Positions 1 through 13,245 of a stretch of 64,000 nucleotides of DNA are shown one piece after another. The DNA lies in assembly GCF_028769735.1 (NCBI RefSeq), contig NC_088178.1, forward strand, positions 8,436,001-8,500,000. Direction: 5' to 3'. The notes beneath the pieces are model-generated. The model saw only the letters and a program-made list of their open reading frames with translations, was not told the origin of the DNA and did not search any database. Numbering within the stretch: position 1 is the stretch's first letter; each line of letters starts with the position of its first letter. The translations under genes were made by a program, and so were the position numbers. The stretch is from Zonotrichia leucophrys gambelii (lineage: Eukaryota; Chordata; Aves; Passeriformes; Passerellidae).

Positions 1-2904
1 ATGTAGTAGATGACACAGGGAAGCATGGCTGATACTGGTGGTAGTATCAACCCAGGGCAGCCCACTCTCTTAATTATTGGGCCCGGCTTGCAGGAGAAAA
101 TCTCTTACCATGTCTTGTGAGAGGCCTTTTCAGTAATAGATAATGAATTAACTAGAGGGAGGTTAACAAAACAGTACACATCAGCACATAAGCCTCTTCC
201 ATTAAGCACTAACTGCATGAATTGCTCCCCTCTCTTTTTCTTTTAGAGATAAGAATAGATTCATTAAAGTAGTTCTAAATATTTTATCACCTTTAATGTA
301 CTCATGCAGACAAGACTTTGCAATGCAGCCTCAGACATAACTCCTAAATGAGCTCTCTCCTTCATAAAACCTCTCATTAATCTGTCTAAAAGAAGATGTG
401 TGTCTGTCTGCTCAATACAACCACTGTCAAACCTGTGATGTGTTGGTTTATGTGTAATAAAATAAAGCAGCCTAAACTCTGTAGATAAAAAAAAAAAAAA
501 ATGACAGGATTATAATTCCTGAAGCTAATAGAATACTTGCCTTGTTTTATGTGGAGAAATAAGATTCTTGGGTTTTGAAGCAATGAGTGCCTCTCATAAT
601 TAAGATGAGTGGTCATGGAGTGCACTCATTATTCTTCTGAAATAGAGGGAAATTCTCCTCTCAAGTAGTGGAAAACTGGACCTTTTAAAAACCACCCTGC
701 TTAATTTGCTTCTGACTCCGAGGGTGTAAGTGATGAGCCATCCTCTTTGGAGTGCCTCATCACTATTTGGATTACAGGTGTTAGCCTGATAACTGAAAAT
801 GATCTTCACTGACAGGACTTGTCTTGTGGAGCAAATCATCCCTGTTCAGGTGGGTACATCTTGTACCCAGCAAATGGGTTCTGCTCTGTGACATGCACGA
901 CGAGGCCACACAGACAGACCTGTTCCAAGGCTCCTCTCTTTCCTCTGGGACCGTGCTGTGGTACCAAAACTCACCCTCGTGGCATAACAGAACACTTTGC
1001 AAAAATCCAGGACATTTCAGGCAGAATGGAGAACATTCCCAAAGTGCAGTACGGCAGCCAAATGAAAAAGCAGCTTGTATTTCTGGAGAAGGGGTAGGCA
1101 GGCATGTGAAGAAAGTTATATGGACAGATGGAACTGTGCTAGGTAGAAATAGGTATTTTAATGGGAAAAAAACCAAGAACATTGTCTCAGAAGAGTGGAA
1201 GTAGACAATGTGAGCCTGGGAGTAAAATGTCCATGGAAACATAGCATCCTCTATCGCCAGGTTGTTGTGGATAAAGAAGTAAACATTTGAAATCTGCTGT
1301 GAGAAGCTCTACCTTTATAGACTCTGTTCACACTCTCTTTAGTGGGCCATTATAAATCTTTAATTTTTTGAAAGTTAGTGAATGAAGGAAAGGCTTTCCT
1401 GATTTATGGTAGAATCTACAAGTATTTATAATGTTTCAAGGATGGATCTTATCCTTATCTTCTCTTGGTGTAAAGATTTTGTCCCGAGAGCCAGAAAAAG
1501 TGATACTAGCAAAGTTCCAATGGCTTAAGAAAAGCCAAGGCAATAAAATAATTAAGCTGGATTTCCTGCTGGCGCTCCTTGCATGGCCAGCTTTAGATGG
1601 ACCTGAAGGAGGACACCCAGGTTACTGCTGCAGTAAGATTGGTGTATGGCCCTGGGAGAACTGGGATCTTTGGGATATTCCCATGAGCAGCTCCTGGAAG
1701 AAGGAGGATGCTTAATCATCACTTGAAAAAAAAAAAAAAAGGTTGTTGCTCTATTCCTAATGTGTAACTTTTCATAATTCCCTTCTCATGTATAAGGAGA
1801 AAAGGTAAGTGTGTTATTGCACAGAACATACATTTTATTTCCCTGTGTTGTTGGGTGAGGGCTCAACCTGGTGCTTTTGTTTAGAACCAAACTGTTTCAT
1901 ACAGTCCTTTATTCTGGACTTAGTTTGCACAAGGTTTGCAAATAACTAAAAAGTGTTGCACACCTGAATGGAGTGGTGATGGAGCACAGTAAATATAAGT
2001 ATGTACATCAGTGCCTGATGCTCCCTCAATAATAGTCAAAGAATCCAAATGGATTTTGAAAGGGTAAGTATAGATATTTTTAAAATTTCTAGTTTATACA
2101 TAAATATTGATAAGTTCCACTGAACAAACCATTAAAAATGCTTTAAATGCATTAAGATATCTTACTGAAAAGCCATTCCCACTCTCAATATCTTGGTGCT
2201 GGTTATGCTTTTGTACTAAGTCAAACAAGGAACATTGTGAGGGAGGTGGACTTGTCACTCAGAGGAGCGTGGAGTGTGATGTTTGAAACATGAAGGAGTT
2301 TAAGTGATTTCCAAAACAGAGGAAATTGGGAAAAAAATCAATGTAATAACAGCATTGTGTGGAATAGAAAAACATTTTTCTTGTTGCACTTTGCTTTGAC
2401 ACTCACACAGCAATATGTGCAGAATATTTAAGAATCACTGGGAAGAACTAGCAGTGACTTTGTCCTCATGAAGCTTGTCAGGCTGGTTCGGTGACTTGCT
2501 CTCAGTGAAATCCTTTCAGGGATCCCATACCTGGGAATTCCTGCAGGATATCTGAATTCAGACAGAGTTTGGCCACCAGAGAATGGGATATTTTTTAAGG
2601 GTACACCTAAATTTCCCACAGAAAATCTGGAAATCAGCCCGATTTGGCAGTGTCTGTACAGGACACCCTAAACTTGACACTTCCCTGCACCAACCCCAAT
2701 GGCAAGAGTTCCTCACTGAGCCAGGTAGGAAATGCACCACAGCTATTTCTGCAAGGCTCAAATTAAATCAAAATCCTCAATTAAAAGCAGGGGCTTATTC
2801 TTAGAAATGTGTTAAAAAAAAAAAAAAACAACCATCTGAAAATAGGAAAATGGCCTGGAAACCTTCGTTATTCAATGTTAAAAAATGTTACAAACAGTAT
2901 AACT

Positions 2905-3010
2905 TTTTTTAGAACAAGTTTTATTTTTTTTAATTTTAGCTTATAATACCATTATGTATTTCCTATATATTTTATATATATATAGTATAATATTATATAG
3001 GGTATATTTG
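2905..3010. repeat. AT-rich low-complexity stretch
   Basis: The stretch is dominated by T runs and TATA alternations around 2965-3000. There are no coding features. It is simple AT-rich DNA with no sign of a mobile element. Confidence 0.6.
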
Positions 3011-6000
3011 ATGTTATAATACCAATTATAAAGTTAAAAATTATCTGCTTGGAGCAAAACAAATTGTCGTCAGCTAAATGTATTACCTTTATGAATTATG
3101 TTTTCTTTTAGAATCAGAGCAAAACCACATTTTAAATTCTCAGAATCTTAATCAACTGGAATTCTTGTTCTGAGGAAGAATCTAGAAATATGAATATCAT
3201 TTGGAGAGGAAGATGGGATCCAGCTGTTAAGGTAATCATGAGAAGGACAAAGGTGCTTCTCCAGAAAAAAAAAAGTTTGCTGCTGCCAGCAATTGAAAAC
3301 TCTTAACCAAAGACTGAGGCTTTTTAAAAATCTTTATATTGATTTGGGACTTTTATATTTTTTGGGTTTATCTCTAAATGCCATTCAAAAAATAATTGTT
3401 GCAAATGTTTAGCAGAAATGGCTGTTTCAGTGGTGCATTTGAGACTTAGTAATTTCACTGTTTCAGACAAAATGATGTGCACTGAAGTGGCTGCTGCATT
3501 TGGGAGACAGTGAAAGCTCTTTTCTTCATAAATTATGACTAAGCTGAGAATGAAGTTATGTGCCAGGAGAATGTCTGCTCCTTGAATACCTTTTTTCCAT
3601 AGGTTTGTATTGATAAGTGTATTGAGCTGAATGCACAGGTATTTTTGTCCTAGTTGGAGGACAATGGGAAGAAATGCAAAATAACTTTTTTCATCTCCTA
3701 AAACTTTTAATTTAAATTTAATTTATGTCAGTTACTTATGATATTTTTAGAATAAGGTGGTTTGAAAACCTTTCAATTTTACAAAAAGATACTTTATTTT
3801 GAGCAGATAGTTTAGGTGGTTGTTTTTTAGTTTCCTTCAATTTTGTATCTGAACAAGTGTGTGGTACCAAGTAGAAGCCAGTCTGAACTGATTTGGATTG
3901 TTTAATGTAGCAAAAATAAAAAATAAATTAGAAAATAAAAACTAACTTGATTAAAAACATTCCCTTGCACATGGACAGGAGAGCAGCACACATTTCCCTT
4001 CTTAGGATTGCTCTTTCCTTCTAAACATTTACATACCTTGTGCAGAAATCAGTAACTCCTAGGAGAACTTATTGCATCTCCACCATGGGGCAGGAGGAGC
4101 TGATTCAGACCTGTGATTTGTGAAGGGAAGTTTGGCAGGGACAGAGTAGGCTTGGAGAGCAAAGGCAGCCCCAGCTCTGGGGAGGCGTCAGATTTGTGAC
4201 TGGAGCCATCAGTGGTGTGGCATTTATGGAGAGATCCCTTCCCCAGGTTTGCCAAATGGGAACCAGGTGTCCCTATCAGCCAGGTAGGCTGAAGTCTGTT
4301 TTATAATCCACAGAGGACATCCTTTTTTTAGAGGATTTATTTAAGAAGGTGTCCAAAGTGCCTTGGTTGTGTTTCCTACAGCCAGAGCCAGAAATGTCAC
4401 TGAAGTGACTTCCAGGGACATTCCCCTGCAGGATCCCACAGCAGCTGGCTGCTGCCTCGCTTGCAATAAACCCCAAACCTCTGATGCACTGGGGAATCAA
4501 AGCCATTGACTCCTACAAACCACAGGAACTTTTTGAAGTTACCCTCAAAGATGATCAGTGAACCAGTGAAGGATTTAATGGATCAGTGAGGAGATAAGCA
4601 GAGATTTCCACTTCCATCCACAGCCTCCTGCAACAGGAGCCCTAGTAGGAGCTGTGTTTTCAGACCTCCATCTCCCCACCTTAAGACCTCTCAACAGCTC
4701 ACAGGAAAAATTCAGGTGTCCCTGATGCTGCTTCAGAGCAGTGCTTTGCTGTTGCAGCAAATCTTTGCAAGATTTCCTCAAGAATGATAACAAGGTATAT
4801 TTTCCCCCTCATTCTTGCCAAAGTTATAATGAAATACCTTGAACAGATTCTCTTACTAGTGAATCTTGAATAGAGAATTCCAGTTTCCTGACCCCTGCCC
4901 CTTAGAAAGCTAATTTCTTTCAGGGACAAATGGGTTTGTATAGGAATTCATCATTTTCTCTCTTCACAAAAAAAAAATAAAAATTCCAACACAGAAGAAA
5001 ACTCAGTCTCTGAGGATTTTTGAAGAACACAATTCCTTCTGCTTGAAATCTTTATCAGACCATCTCATTAGATGGCTCAATCTACAGCAGAAGGCTCTTT
5101 AACCAGCTGCTGCACAGACTGAGGAGCTCATGGCAGGATTTCCAACACCCCCCTTAATCATGTCTCCTAATGAGTGCTTAATGATCGAAGGGGGAAGCAG
5201 AGAGGCATTCATATTCCATTTCCTCTTTGAAATGGTTTCACCTGACCTTTCCTAAATGACCTTCAGATTAGGTTCCTAATAACTTCTAATTAATACTTTC
5301 CCCATGCTGCTCTACATAGGAAATCTGTTTCTTACTCCTTTCCAGTGCCCAGCAATTATTGCATTCAGTCACAACTGTGACACAACACTGGTGCTGTCTG
5401 TGGGGCCGCCCCAGATTTATTATTTTTAAGATGTGCAATACAAGTGCAAAATACAACTCTAGAAAAAATGAATTGATAAATTGGTGTTAGATGCGCAAAG
5501 TATATTTAAAATATTCATTTTTATGACAATAATTTTTAGCAGATTTTTGTTGGAGAGTATTAAAGGTTATTATGAATGAGTCACACTACAAAATCTGTAG
5601 AGATAAAGCTCATGCTGTCTTTCATAATCATTGCATGTTGAGTTTAAAGAAATGCATTTTTTACATTGGCAAATCCTTTATTATTTATCAATAGTAATGT
5701 TTATTGTACAATGATAACCATAATTTTGTGTGCATTTTACAGCTAAAAGTAGGCAACTGGAAAATTTCTTTTTCAAGATTTAAGGAAGAGATAGTTATAT
5801 CTGGGTATAAAATAGGCTTTTCCCTAAAATTATTCTTTGTGAGTGCAAGAGTTCCCTTATTAAAAGGCAAATCTATGATTTCATCTACTCTTTTTCTGAT
5901 GAATCTTTTATTCTAAAATCCATTATATATGTAGATAGTGGAGGACTGAGATGTAATGATAGATCATTTTCCTGAGGTCCAAGCAGCAATGACATGCAAA

Positions 6001-9000
6001 AGCCTTCTAAGCACAGACTGTGGCTTTGGAAAAAAAAAAATGCATGTAGACTTAATAAATTTCAAAGTGTGAGCTGCAAAAAAGTGACATTCATAAAATG
6101 TGAATGGAGAAGGACTTAGAAGAGGAATTTGTAGCATAGTGAGAAATTTTACAGGAATTTCTTTCTACAATTCAGGCTTTAGGAGATTATAGTGCATGAC
6201 ACAAGAAGTCGGTAAGTTTGATGGCTTTGTGATATTTTTTAATAAATGTTACAAAATGGCACCTCTACAATTCCGAGAGTTATAGTGAGGCAGTGCTTAC
6301 CCTTTTTTTGCATTAATTCACCAAAACACTAAAATTTCTCTATGGAATTACCAAGTGACCTACTATTGAGATGTTTCTACATGTGCTAAAAATACTTTCA
6401 AATTTCTTTTAATATTTATTTTAGAACTGACTTCTCAGTTCTTACCTAAAAGCAGCGTGACTTGGAGAGTTCAGAGACCCCCATTGCTCATACCACCATT
6501 AACATTTATAGCTTATTGGGGTTATAAATGGCAAACTGCTCAAATGCTTCCTTTTCTCTTACAAAATTATCAATATTATAACAGTGCTCCTAGGGGTGTG
6601 TGTGCCAGCAGTGTCACAATTCACACCATTCCAGCAGCAAGCTGGTGTGTTCCTTGCATGGCAGTAATGAACAGATGGCAGACTCTGCAACAAAGTGCTG
6701 ACTTCAGACTTTGATCAAACAACTCATTTTGCCACTTGTCAATTGTTGGGATTTTTTGAATTGTGATCAAGGGTGCTTTAGGAGCTGAATGAAGTCATGT
6801 AAACCTGAGGCTAAGGCAAGTGTGAATTACTTTCTTGTTCTATGGTCTGTATTGGCACTTTTTTCTGAAAGTGAGGAATTAATCTGTTGGAAGTCATGAT
6901 TGGAGTAGGAAGGAGCTGTGAACCCAGGCAGGAAAATCTCTCTTTTTATATGTGTATGCAGAAACTGCATGACTCAAACCACAGCTCTCACATGAGCTCA
7001 TGCTGAAGTCATTGTCCAGGACAAGTTCTGAGGGTATTTCAGACTTCCTCTTCTGTCCCAAATATATAACTTATGTTTTCTCATCCCAGGAGTATTGAAG
7101 CACCAGTTGTGGATTTAAGAGCATTTGAACAAAATGAAAACTGTCCTCTAGCAGTGACCTGACATTCACTTTTTCCAATGTCACCAATCTCTATGAAATT
7201 TCATGTCATTGCAAAAAAATGTGTTTCATTTACATTGGATCTCCTATCTGTTCTGGGGTTAGCAGTGCTTCATTTTGGAGGAAGTTGTCCAGTGTCTCTT
7301 GTGCTACCTATAGTAAGTTTCCATTCCTACAACTTCCTAGGGGATGGCTGGTTCTTCCTGCTTTTATTCCAAATGCAGCACACAGAAAAGCTGTGACTAT
7401 TCTTTGACTGTTCTTGCCTTTGTGGCACTGTCACTGCAGTTATTTTAAATCTGCACTGCCCTGAGTTACTTTATCAAGTACCTACATACAATATGCTTAT
7501 TTATATTTCTCCTTTTTTGAACCATAGTGATTTTTTGGCTAAGTACTAATTGTACAGCTTTTTAGGTTTTTAGTTCTACTGCTTCTGGTTATTGTGGCTT
7601 TATGTTAATGCAGCTTTAGATGGAGCTGTGTTAGTGGTGAGAAGTGGTTTAATGTCTGTCCTATTAGAAAATCTAAAGAGCTTGACTCTTTCTAGGCAGT
7701 ATAAACTAAACTGGTGTACTCTCCTCAGCTCTTGAAGTCTGGGGATTAAAAATCTGTGTAAATCTACTGGGATTCACATGCCTAGGCTCATGGGAAGAAC
7801 AGATATTCTCTCTAGAGGAGGATCCTTTCTCAAATTTCATGACAGATAAGTAATGATAACACCTTCAAATGTCAAAACATCTATTGAAGTTGTGACAGAA
7901 TTCAAATTTCTTAAAGTGATTCTGAATCTTTTTAAAATATCAGCAAAATCCATCTTTCTCTTACAGGATTTTGGGAATGGTTCATTAAATGCCAACATGT
8001 ACCTGTTAAGAGGATCTACCAGAAATGCTGTTGTGAGAATATTCACAAAATCTACTTCCTAGGCAAAAATCCTAATACTGGGAATGCCTTTAGGTTTGAC
8101 TGGACTGGTCACTATAAACAAATTCACTTCCAAATAATAATGAAAATTTTCACATTTTCAGTTAAAGCTGTTTATCATTTGTTGCTAAAGTAGGTCATTA
8201 GCAAAATCAAATGGCAAACATCAGGTTAGAAAGAAAATTATATTTCTGAGTATGACTCACAGACAGAAAATCTGTGACCTTTGAAGTCTTCAATTACTTC
8301 CTAGAACCTGAGTTTTCACCTCCAAATTTCTTTACTGAGCTTACTAAAGAACTTAGAGCAATCCCTCAGCTAAAGGTCATGGTGTTGTGTGGTGTTACCT
8401 GGGGTTTTATTATTTCCTCATAAACTATGACATTTATAAAATGTCAGCAGCTGAAGAAATCAGGGCTATATGAACATGGGGGAAGAGTAAAAAAAACCAA
8501 CTTGTTTACTTTGGCAATTCCATCAGCAGTGGTTCAGAGTTATGAATGTAATCAAAACAAATAATATTGTTTACAGATATTTTTAATTACTGTCCTGGCT
8601 TGCCAGACGTTCATGTTGGTACACTTGGGAATAAAAATTAATTCAAATCATACTTTATTTAATAGAGAGTTTGTGCCATTTGCAGTGACCACAGAAAGCT
8701 CTCTCATGCCAGAACTAACAGTACATTTCACTTTCTGATCCAGCCAGGGCTGATCCACACCCAGGTGACTCATCAGGGGAAAAACAGATCTTCCTCATAT
8801 TCTATTCAAGTGAGGCAGGGATTATTTTGGGGTACGAGAGGGATGGTCCCAGTGACAGATGCAGTACCTGAGCTGGCAGGAGGCAGTGTGTGAGATGATA
8901 CAACAGGGACAGAGGGGGGCGGTGAGAGCAGCCCGGGCTGCAGCAAGGAGCTGCTTTCTGTCCTCCCTGCTGCTGCCACCTGTCCCTGGTGCTCTCCTCA

Positions 9001-12000
9001 CCCTGCTGCCCTGCACTTGAGTGCCCATTGACCCTCCATCCCACATGCCAATTTGTGTTCCCGTCAGGTGGAACAAACCCCTCTGCTTGCTAATCCCTAT
9101 GCGCACAGGCATGAGGTGATCACACTGTGATACCAGTGAGGCACTGAGGGCTTGAGACCAAATCCACCAGTGCAGAGCAATGGAAATCCTCTCTCTTCAG
9201 TTGTATTTATTTTTTGTTTGTTTGTTTTTATTTACAGCAAGATTGGTATCAGCTCAGGTGACCACCCTGTAACTGGTTTTCCTACTTCAACCTGGTTAAT
9301 TTACATTAATGCTTGATTGAGCATCCACTAACCCCTGAAACACCTGAAATGAGAGGGATAGAGAAAATAAAATCTCTGTATTTTTAAAACTTTTATAATC
9401 AGTGTTTAGTCCCTGCAGTGAGACAGGGAAAGGAAAAGCAGCTTTGCATCCATACTCCTTAATTCTGGATTTTAGATAGATGGACTGTGTGCATGCCCAG
9501 AGCAAGGCAGGAGGATAAAAGGCTTTGCTTAGAAGCAGGCAGAGACCTGGGCACAGCTGAGGGGAGATCCTAAAAGGAAGATTTACATCTCCTTGAAACT
9601 ATTGATTTTGGTCTTTTTGTGTTAGACAAGGGAAATGTGGCAGCCCCCTGTGAGAGCAGGCACACGCCTTCCCTCAGGGGAGCTCCCAGCCAGGCAGGAG
9701 GAGACACAGCCCTGGGGTATCTGGTTGGAATCTTGGAAAGGGATTTGTAATCTCATGGAGAATCAAGAGTTTCCAGTGGCCTTACCAGAGGCAGAAGCTG
9801 GTTGGAAATTAGGGGACAGAGTGGATAAAAAGGTGGAAAAGGGGGCAAAAAGGGAGCTGAGAGTAGGGATGGGGAAGTAAACTGAAAAGTAGAGAAGTGA
9901 ATATAGGGAGTTACAGGTATCCTATAGGGACATGTGGCAACTGCCTGCTAAGGATTCAGCTGGCAGAGATGGAAGTCAAACCAACAGCCAGGATCAGGCT
10001 GGCTGGAGCATCTGGAGTCATGTTGGCACGGGGGCCTTTGGTGGGCTGGGGGGTATCTAGCCAGGTGAAAATCTAGCTGAATATCTAGCTGAAAATCCCA
10101 AGGACTTGTGATACATTTTCAAACAAAAATTTTGTTTAATACATAGGATTCTTTTCTTACCTACAAAGTAATAACTAATTACTATTACAAATAATAACTA
10201 ATAATAACTAGAAAAAAATCCAACCTTAGGCTTATCCTTCTGTGAGGTTTTGATGACTGGTTTGTTACTTGAATTCCAAAGAATTTTTCTGATCACATAT
10301 GTTTATTGTGCAAAATATATGTGCAGCTTCCTTCTGCTCTCCCCCTCCCCCCACAAATTATCATATTGATAAACAAAGCTCCCCTATAACTTGTCTATTT
10401 TCAATTAACATCAGACCTGTGCCTTACACCCAGCAATGTAACTGATACTTCAGTTCTATTAATGCAAATTAACATCTCTGTGGGCATTCTCATTTATTTC
10501 TGGGTATCACTATGTTATATGGAATCAAAGTGTTATTTGACATTAAATAAAAGGTGGAAAATATATTTTAACATTCTAGAGTGTTTGTTTATACCTAAAT
10601 GCAGACTTTCTGTTACAGTACAAATAATAAGCATTAATTATGTGATCACAATGGAAGAGAATGCTGACCATTACAAGAGGAAGGAGCATGAGTAAGTAAT
10701 CAGTGAAGACAGGGATGGGAAGGGATGGGTCTATTTCAGGAAATATCATAAATACATTTATTCACATCCAAACTTGTTCTCTTGTCTCCTCTTATTGTCA
10801 GTGGTGAGAAACATGGCAGAGATTTACTCTTTTTTCTGAAATTGGGATCTAAACTAGTATGCTCTTTGTCTTTTTAAAATATATTTGTTCATTACTTTGT
10901 TGTTTTTTGGTTCTTTTTTTAGGAAGTGAGATTCTGATTTCATTATCAGTGCAAAATCCTTGGAGTTAGAGTTGCACAAGTAAGAAAATGGGGAGTGAGC
11001 AGTGAGTATTGGCTTTGAACAATTGGGTTGATTTACAGGGTTATGCTCTCTCTGTTCTGATGTCATTGTAATGAGGTATTGAGACAAACATGGGTTTTGC
11101 TAAGACACTGATGAGTATGGAGCTGTTTTGCACCTTTTCCCAAACATATCTTGTTTTTTTCTTGTTTAAGGCAGTGTGCTGCCTGTGTTTTTGCCCAGTC
11201 TCCTATGGTTTCTGCTAAGTGCACTAATTCTTTTATTCATTCCATCATTCTCACTTGTTATCCTTGAACTGGTAAGGCACCTTTACCTGCAGAGGAAGCA
11301 GGTCCTCAAGCGATAATGTGGCCTTGAAAGGAGAGTTGATTGTCAGCCATTGCTTTACATAAGTAGGTGTGTACGGGTGAGAAAATAGCTCATCATTTCC
11401 AATACAACAGCAAAGCTCAGAAGTGTTTGAAATAGACAAAATATGATCATTAAATATGATGGAAATATTCAGCATTTATTGCTAATAACTATGATCACAC
11501 TCAGCCCTTTTTATTAATCTGGTTGCTCTATTCTTAGATTTGGAGTTTACAGATCCTCTTTCCTTGGGGACCAAAGTCCCCTGTAACCTATAGGATCAGT
11601 GCTGATTTTGTGTTGTGTAATTGATAGCAATCATCATACAGTGCTGGTTTTGCTCTCTGCTTCAGAACTTTTAAAACTGGAAAATAATATAATATTCAGC
11701 AATTCATGATACTTTGAAGAGACCATTTATATCACCAGGTTTAAAGATTCATGACTTGATTCTATAAATCACACTAAAAAGATTGGTTCACCAAGTCAGC
11801 CCTTGTGAAATGTTTTTTGAACTGAGAATAAAGGGTTAGAAAAATAAAACCTTCATGGCCTCACAAAGAAAAAAAATGAATTCATATCAGTTCTGTGCCT
11901 CCAGCTCTACTGTCCCTTCATACCTGGGAAGCTGTACAGCTGCCTCTGTCAGCACTTTTCCATCTGGGCCCCATTCTTGCTCACACTGCTTCACCTGTGA

Positions 12001-13174
12001 GCTGAATACTCATGAGCACAGTGGTTCAGGACTACTCTGCTGCAAAGGCAGAAACTTTTTCAAATCTGTTTGTCCAGCTTCTTAATAATATTCAAATTTG
12101 TATTAGCGTTTTTCAAACTTTGTCAAATTTCACTGAAATAATTCACTCTTTGATTCATCTAGATGCTGCTGGAATTTGCTAAGATAGAGAAAATCATCCC
12201 AGGTAAATGCAATGTCAGGGAGGGACCAGGAAATTACAAAAAAAAATTAGATTGAAGTCGAAAGTTCTGGAGCATAAACTATGTTGTGGGCACAGCCCTT
12301 TTCTCAAGACAAGAAACACATCCTATAAAGTAAGAATAATATGAAAGTCATTAAAATAACATAGTCCCAAGAAAAAAGAATCAAATGCCATTTGACTGAA
12401 TCTAAAAGAGGGTGCAGCTAAGAAGATGAAGCAGAGTTTGTATAAGGTAAATCTCCATAGAGCTAGAAGATCTAGCGAAGATGCAGCTCCATAATGAAGT
12501 GGGACTTTGGAAAGGGAAGGAATAGTAGGCAGCCAGCTGAATTCTTTCAGTCAGACTCACTTTCTGCCGCAACATCAAAAGCTTGGTATGATTAAAGAAA
12601 ATGACAGCTGAAGTTTGGCTTTCAACAATGTGCAAAAAGAGGACATGTATGAAGTTGCCTGAATTCATTCCTGTTGTGCTGTTTGAAACCTTTTACACAG
12701 CCTTGGACTTCCCTCTGCCCTCTACAAAGGTAAATTGGGAATGTTTTTTTATGACTTCCATTAATGAAAGACACAACCCCTCATGCACCTGTTTGCCTCT
12801 CTTTCAGGATGATACTTGAATCATGCTGTCTGCCTTGCAGCTACAAAATACTGCTAGCACAGGCTCAGAAAAGTGCAGAGGAGATCAGCCCAGGTCAAGG
12901 TAGTCATGGACTTGAATTCTCTTTCTCTCCCCTCTCCTGCCTCATCACTCCTTGTGGCTTACCCCAGACCTGTGTTGCTGTTCCTTGGGCATAGCCTATG
13001 TGACAACAGCCTTGGATATAAAACACTCTTTTTAGCCTCCTCTTGGCTGCTTCATCAGTTAATTAATTATTATATTATTATGTCGATGCTGTTACAGCAG
13101 TCATTGATATTATTATATAAGTTATTTCAAACATGTATTTTTTCTTTTCCAAACTTGAGCAATAGAGACAAATC

Positions 13175-13245
13175 CAGATAAGGCATGATGTCAAGAGGGC
13201 CTCTCTAAAGACAGAGGAGGCCCTCTGGACATCATTCCTTATCTG
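13175..13245. repeat. 71-bp imperfect palindrome (hairpin)
   Basis: Two 30-nt arms, 13175-13204 and 13216-13245, are reverse complements except for about three positions, around an 11-nt loop (13205-13215). The arms start CAGATAAGG and share an ATGATGTC block and an AGAGGGCCTC block. Pairing stops sharply outside the arms, so this is not a fragment of a longer inverted repeat visible here. The size and near-perfect stem would suit a pre-miRNA-like hairpin, a tiny inverted-repeat element or a cruciform-forming sequence. I do not recognise it as a named miRNA. The structure is directly visible; its function is unknown. Confidence 0.85.

Noticed and set aside
781..1242. Open frame of 153 codons on the minus strand
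   Set aside because: No recognisable family. Other frames are open in the same interval, consistent with chance in a locally GC-richer stretch.
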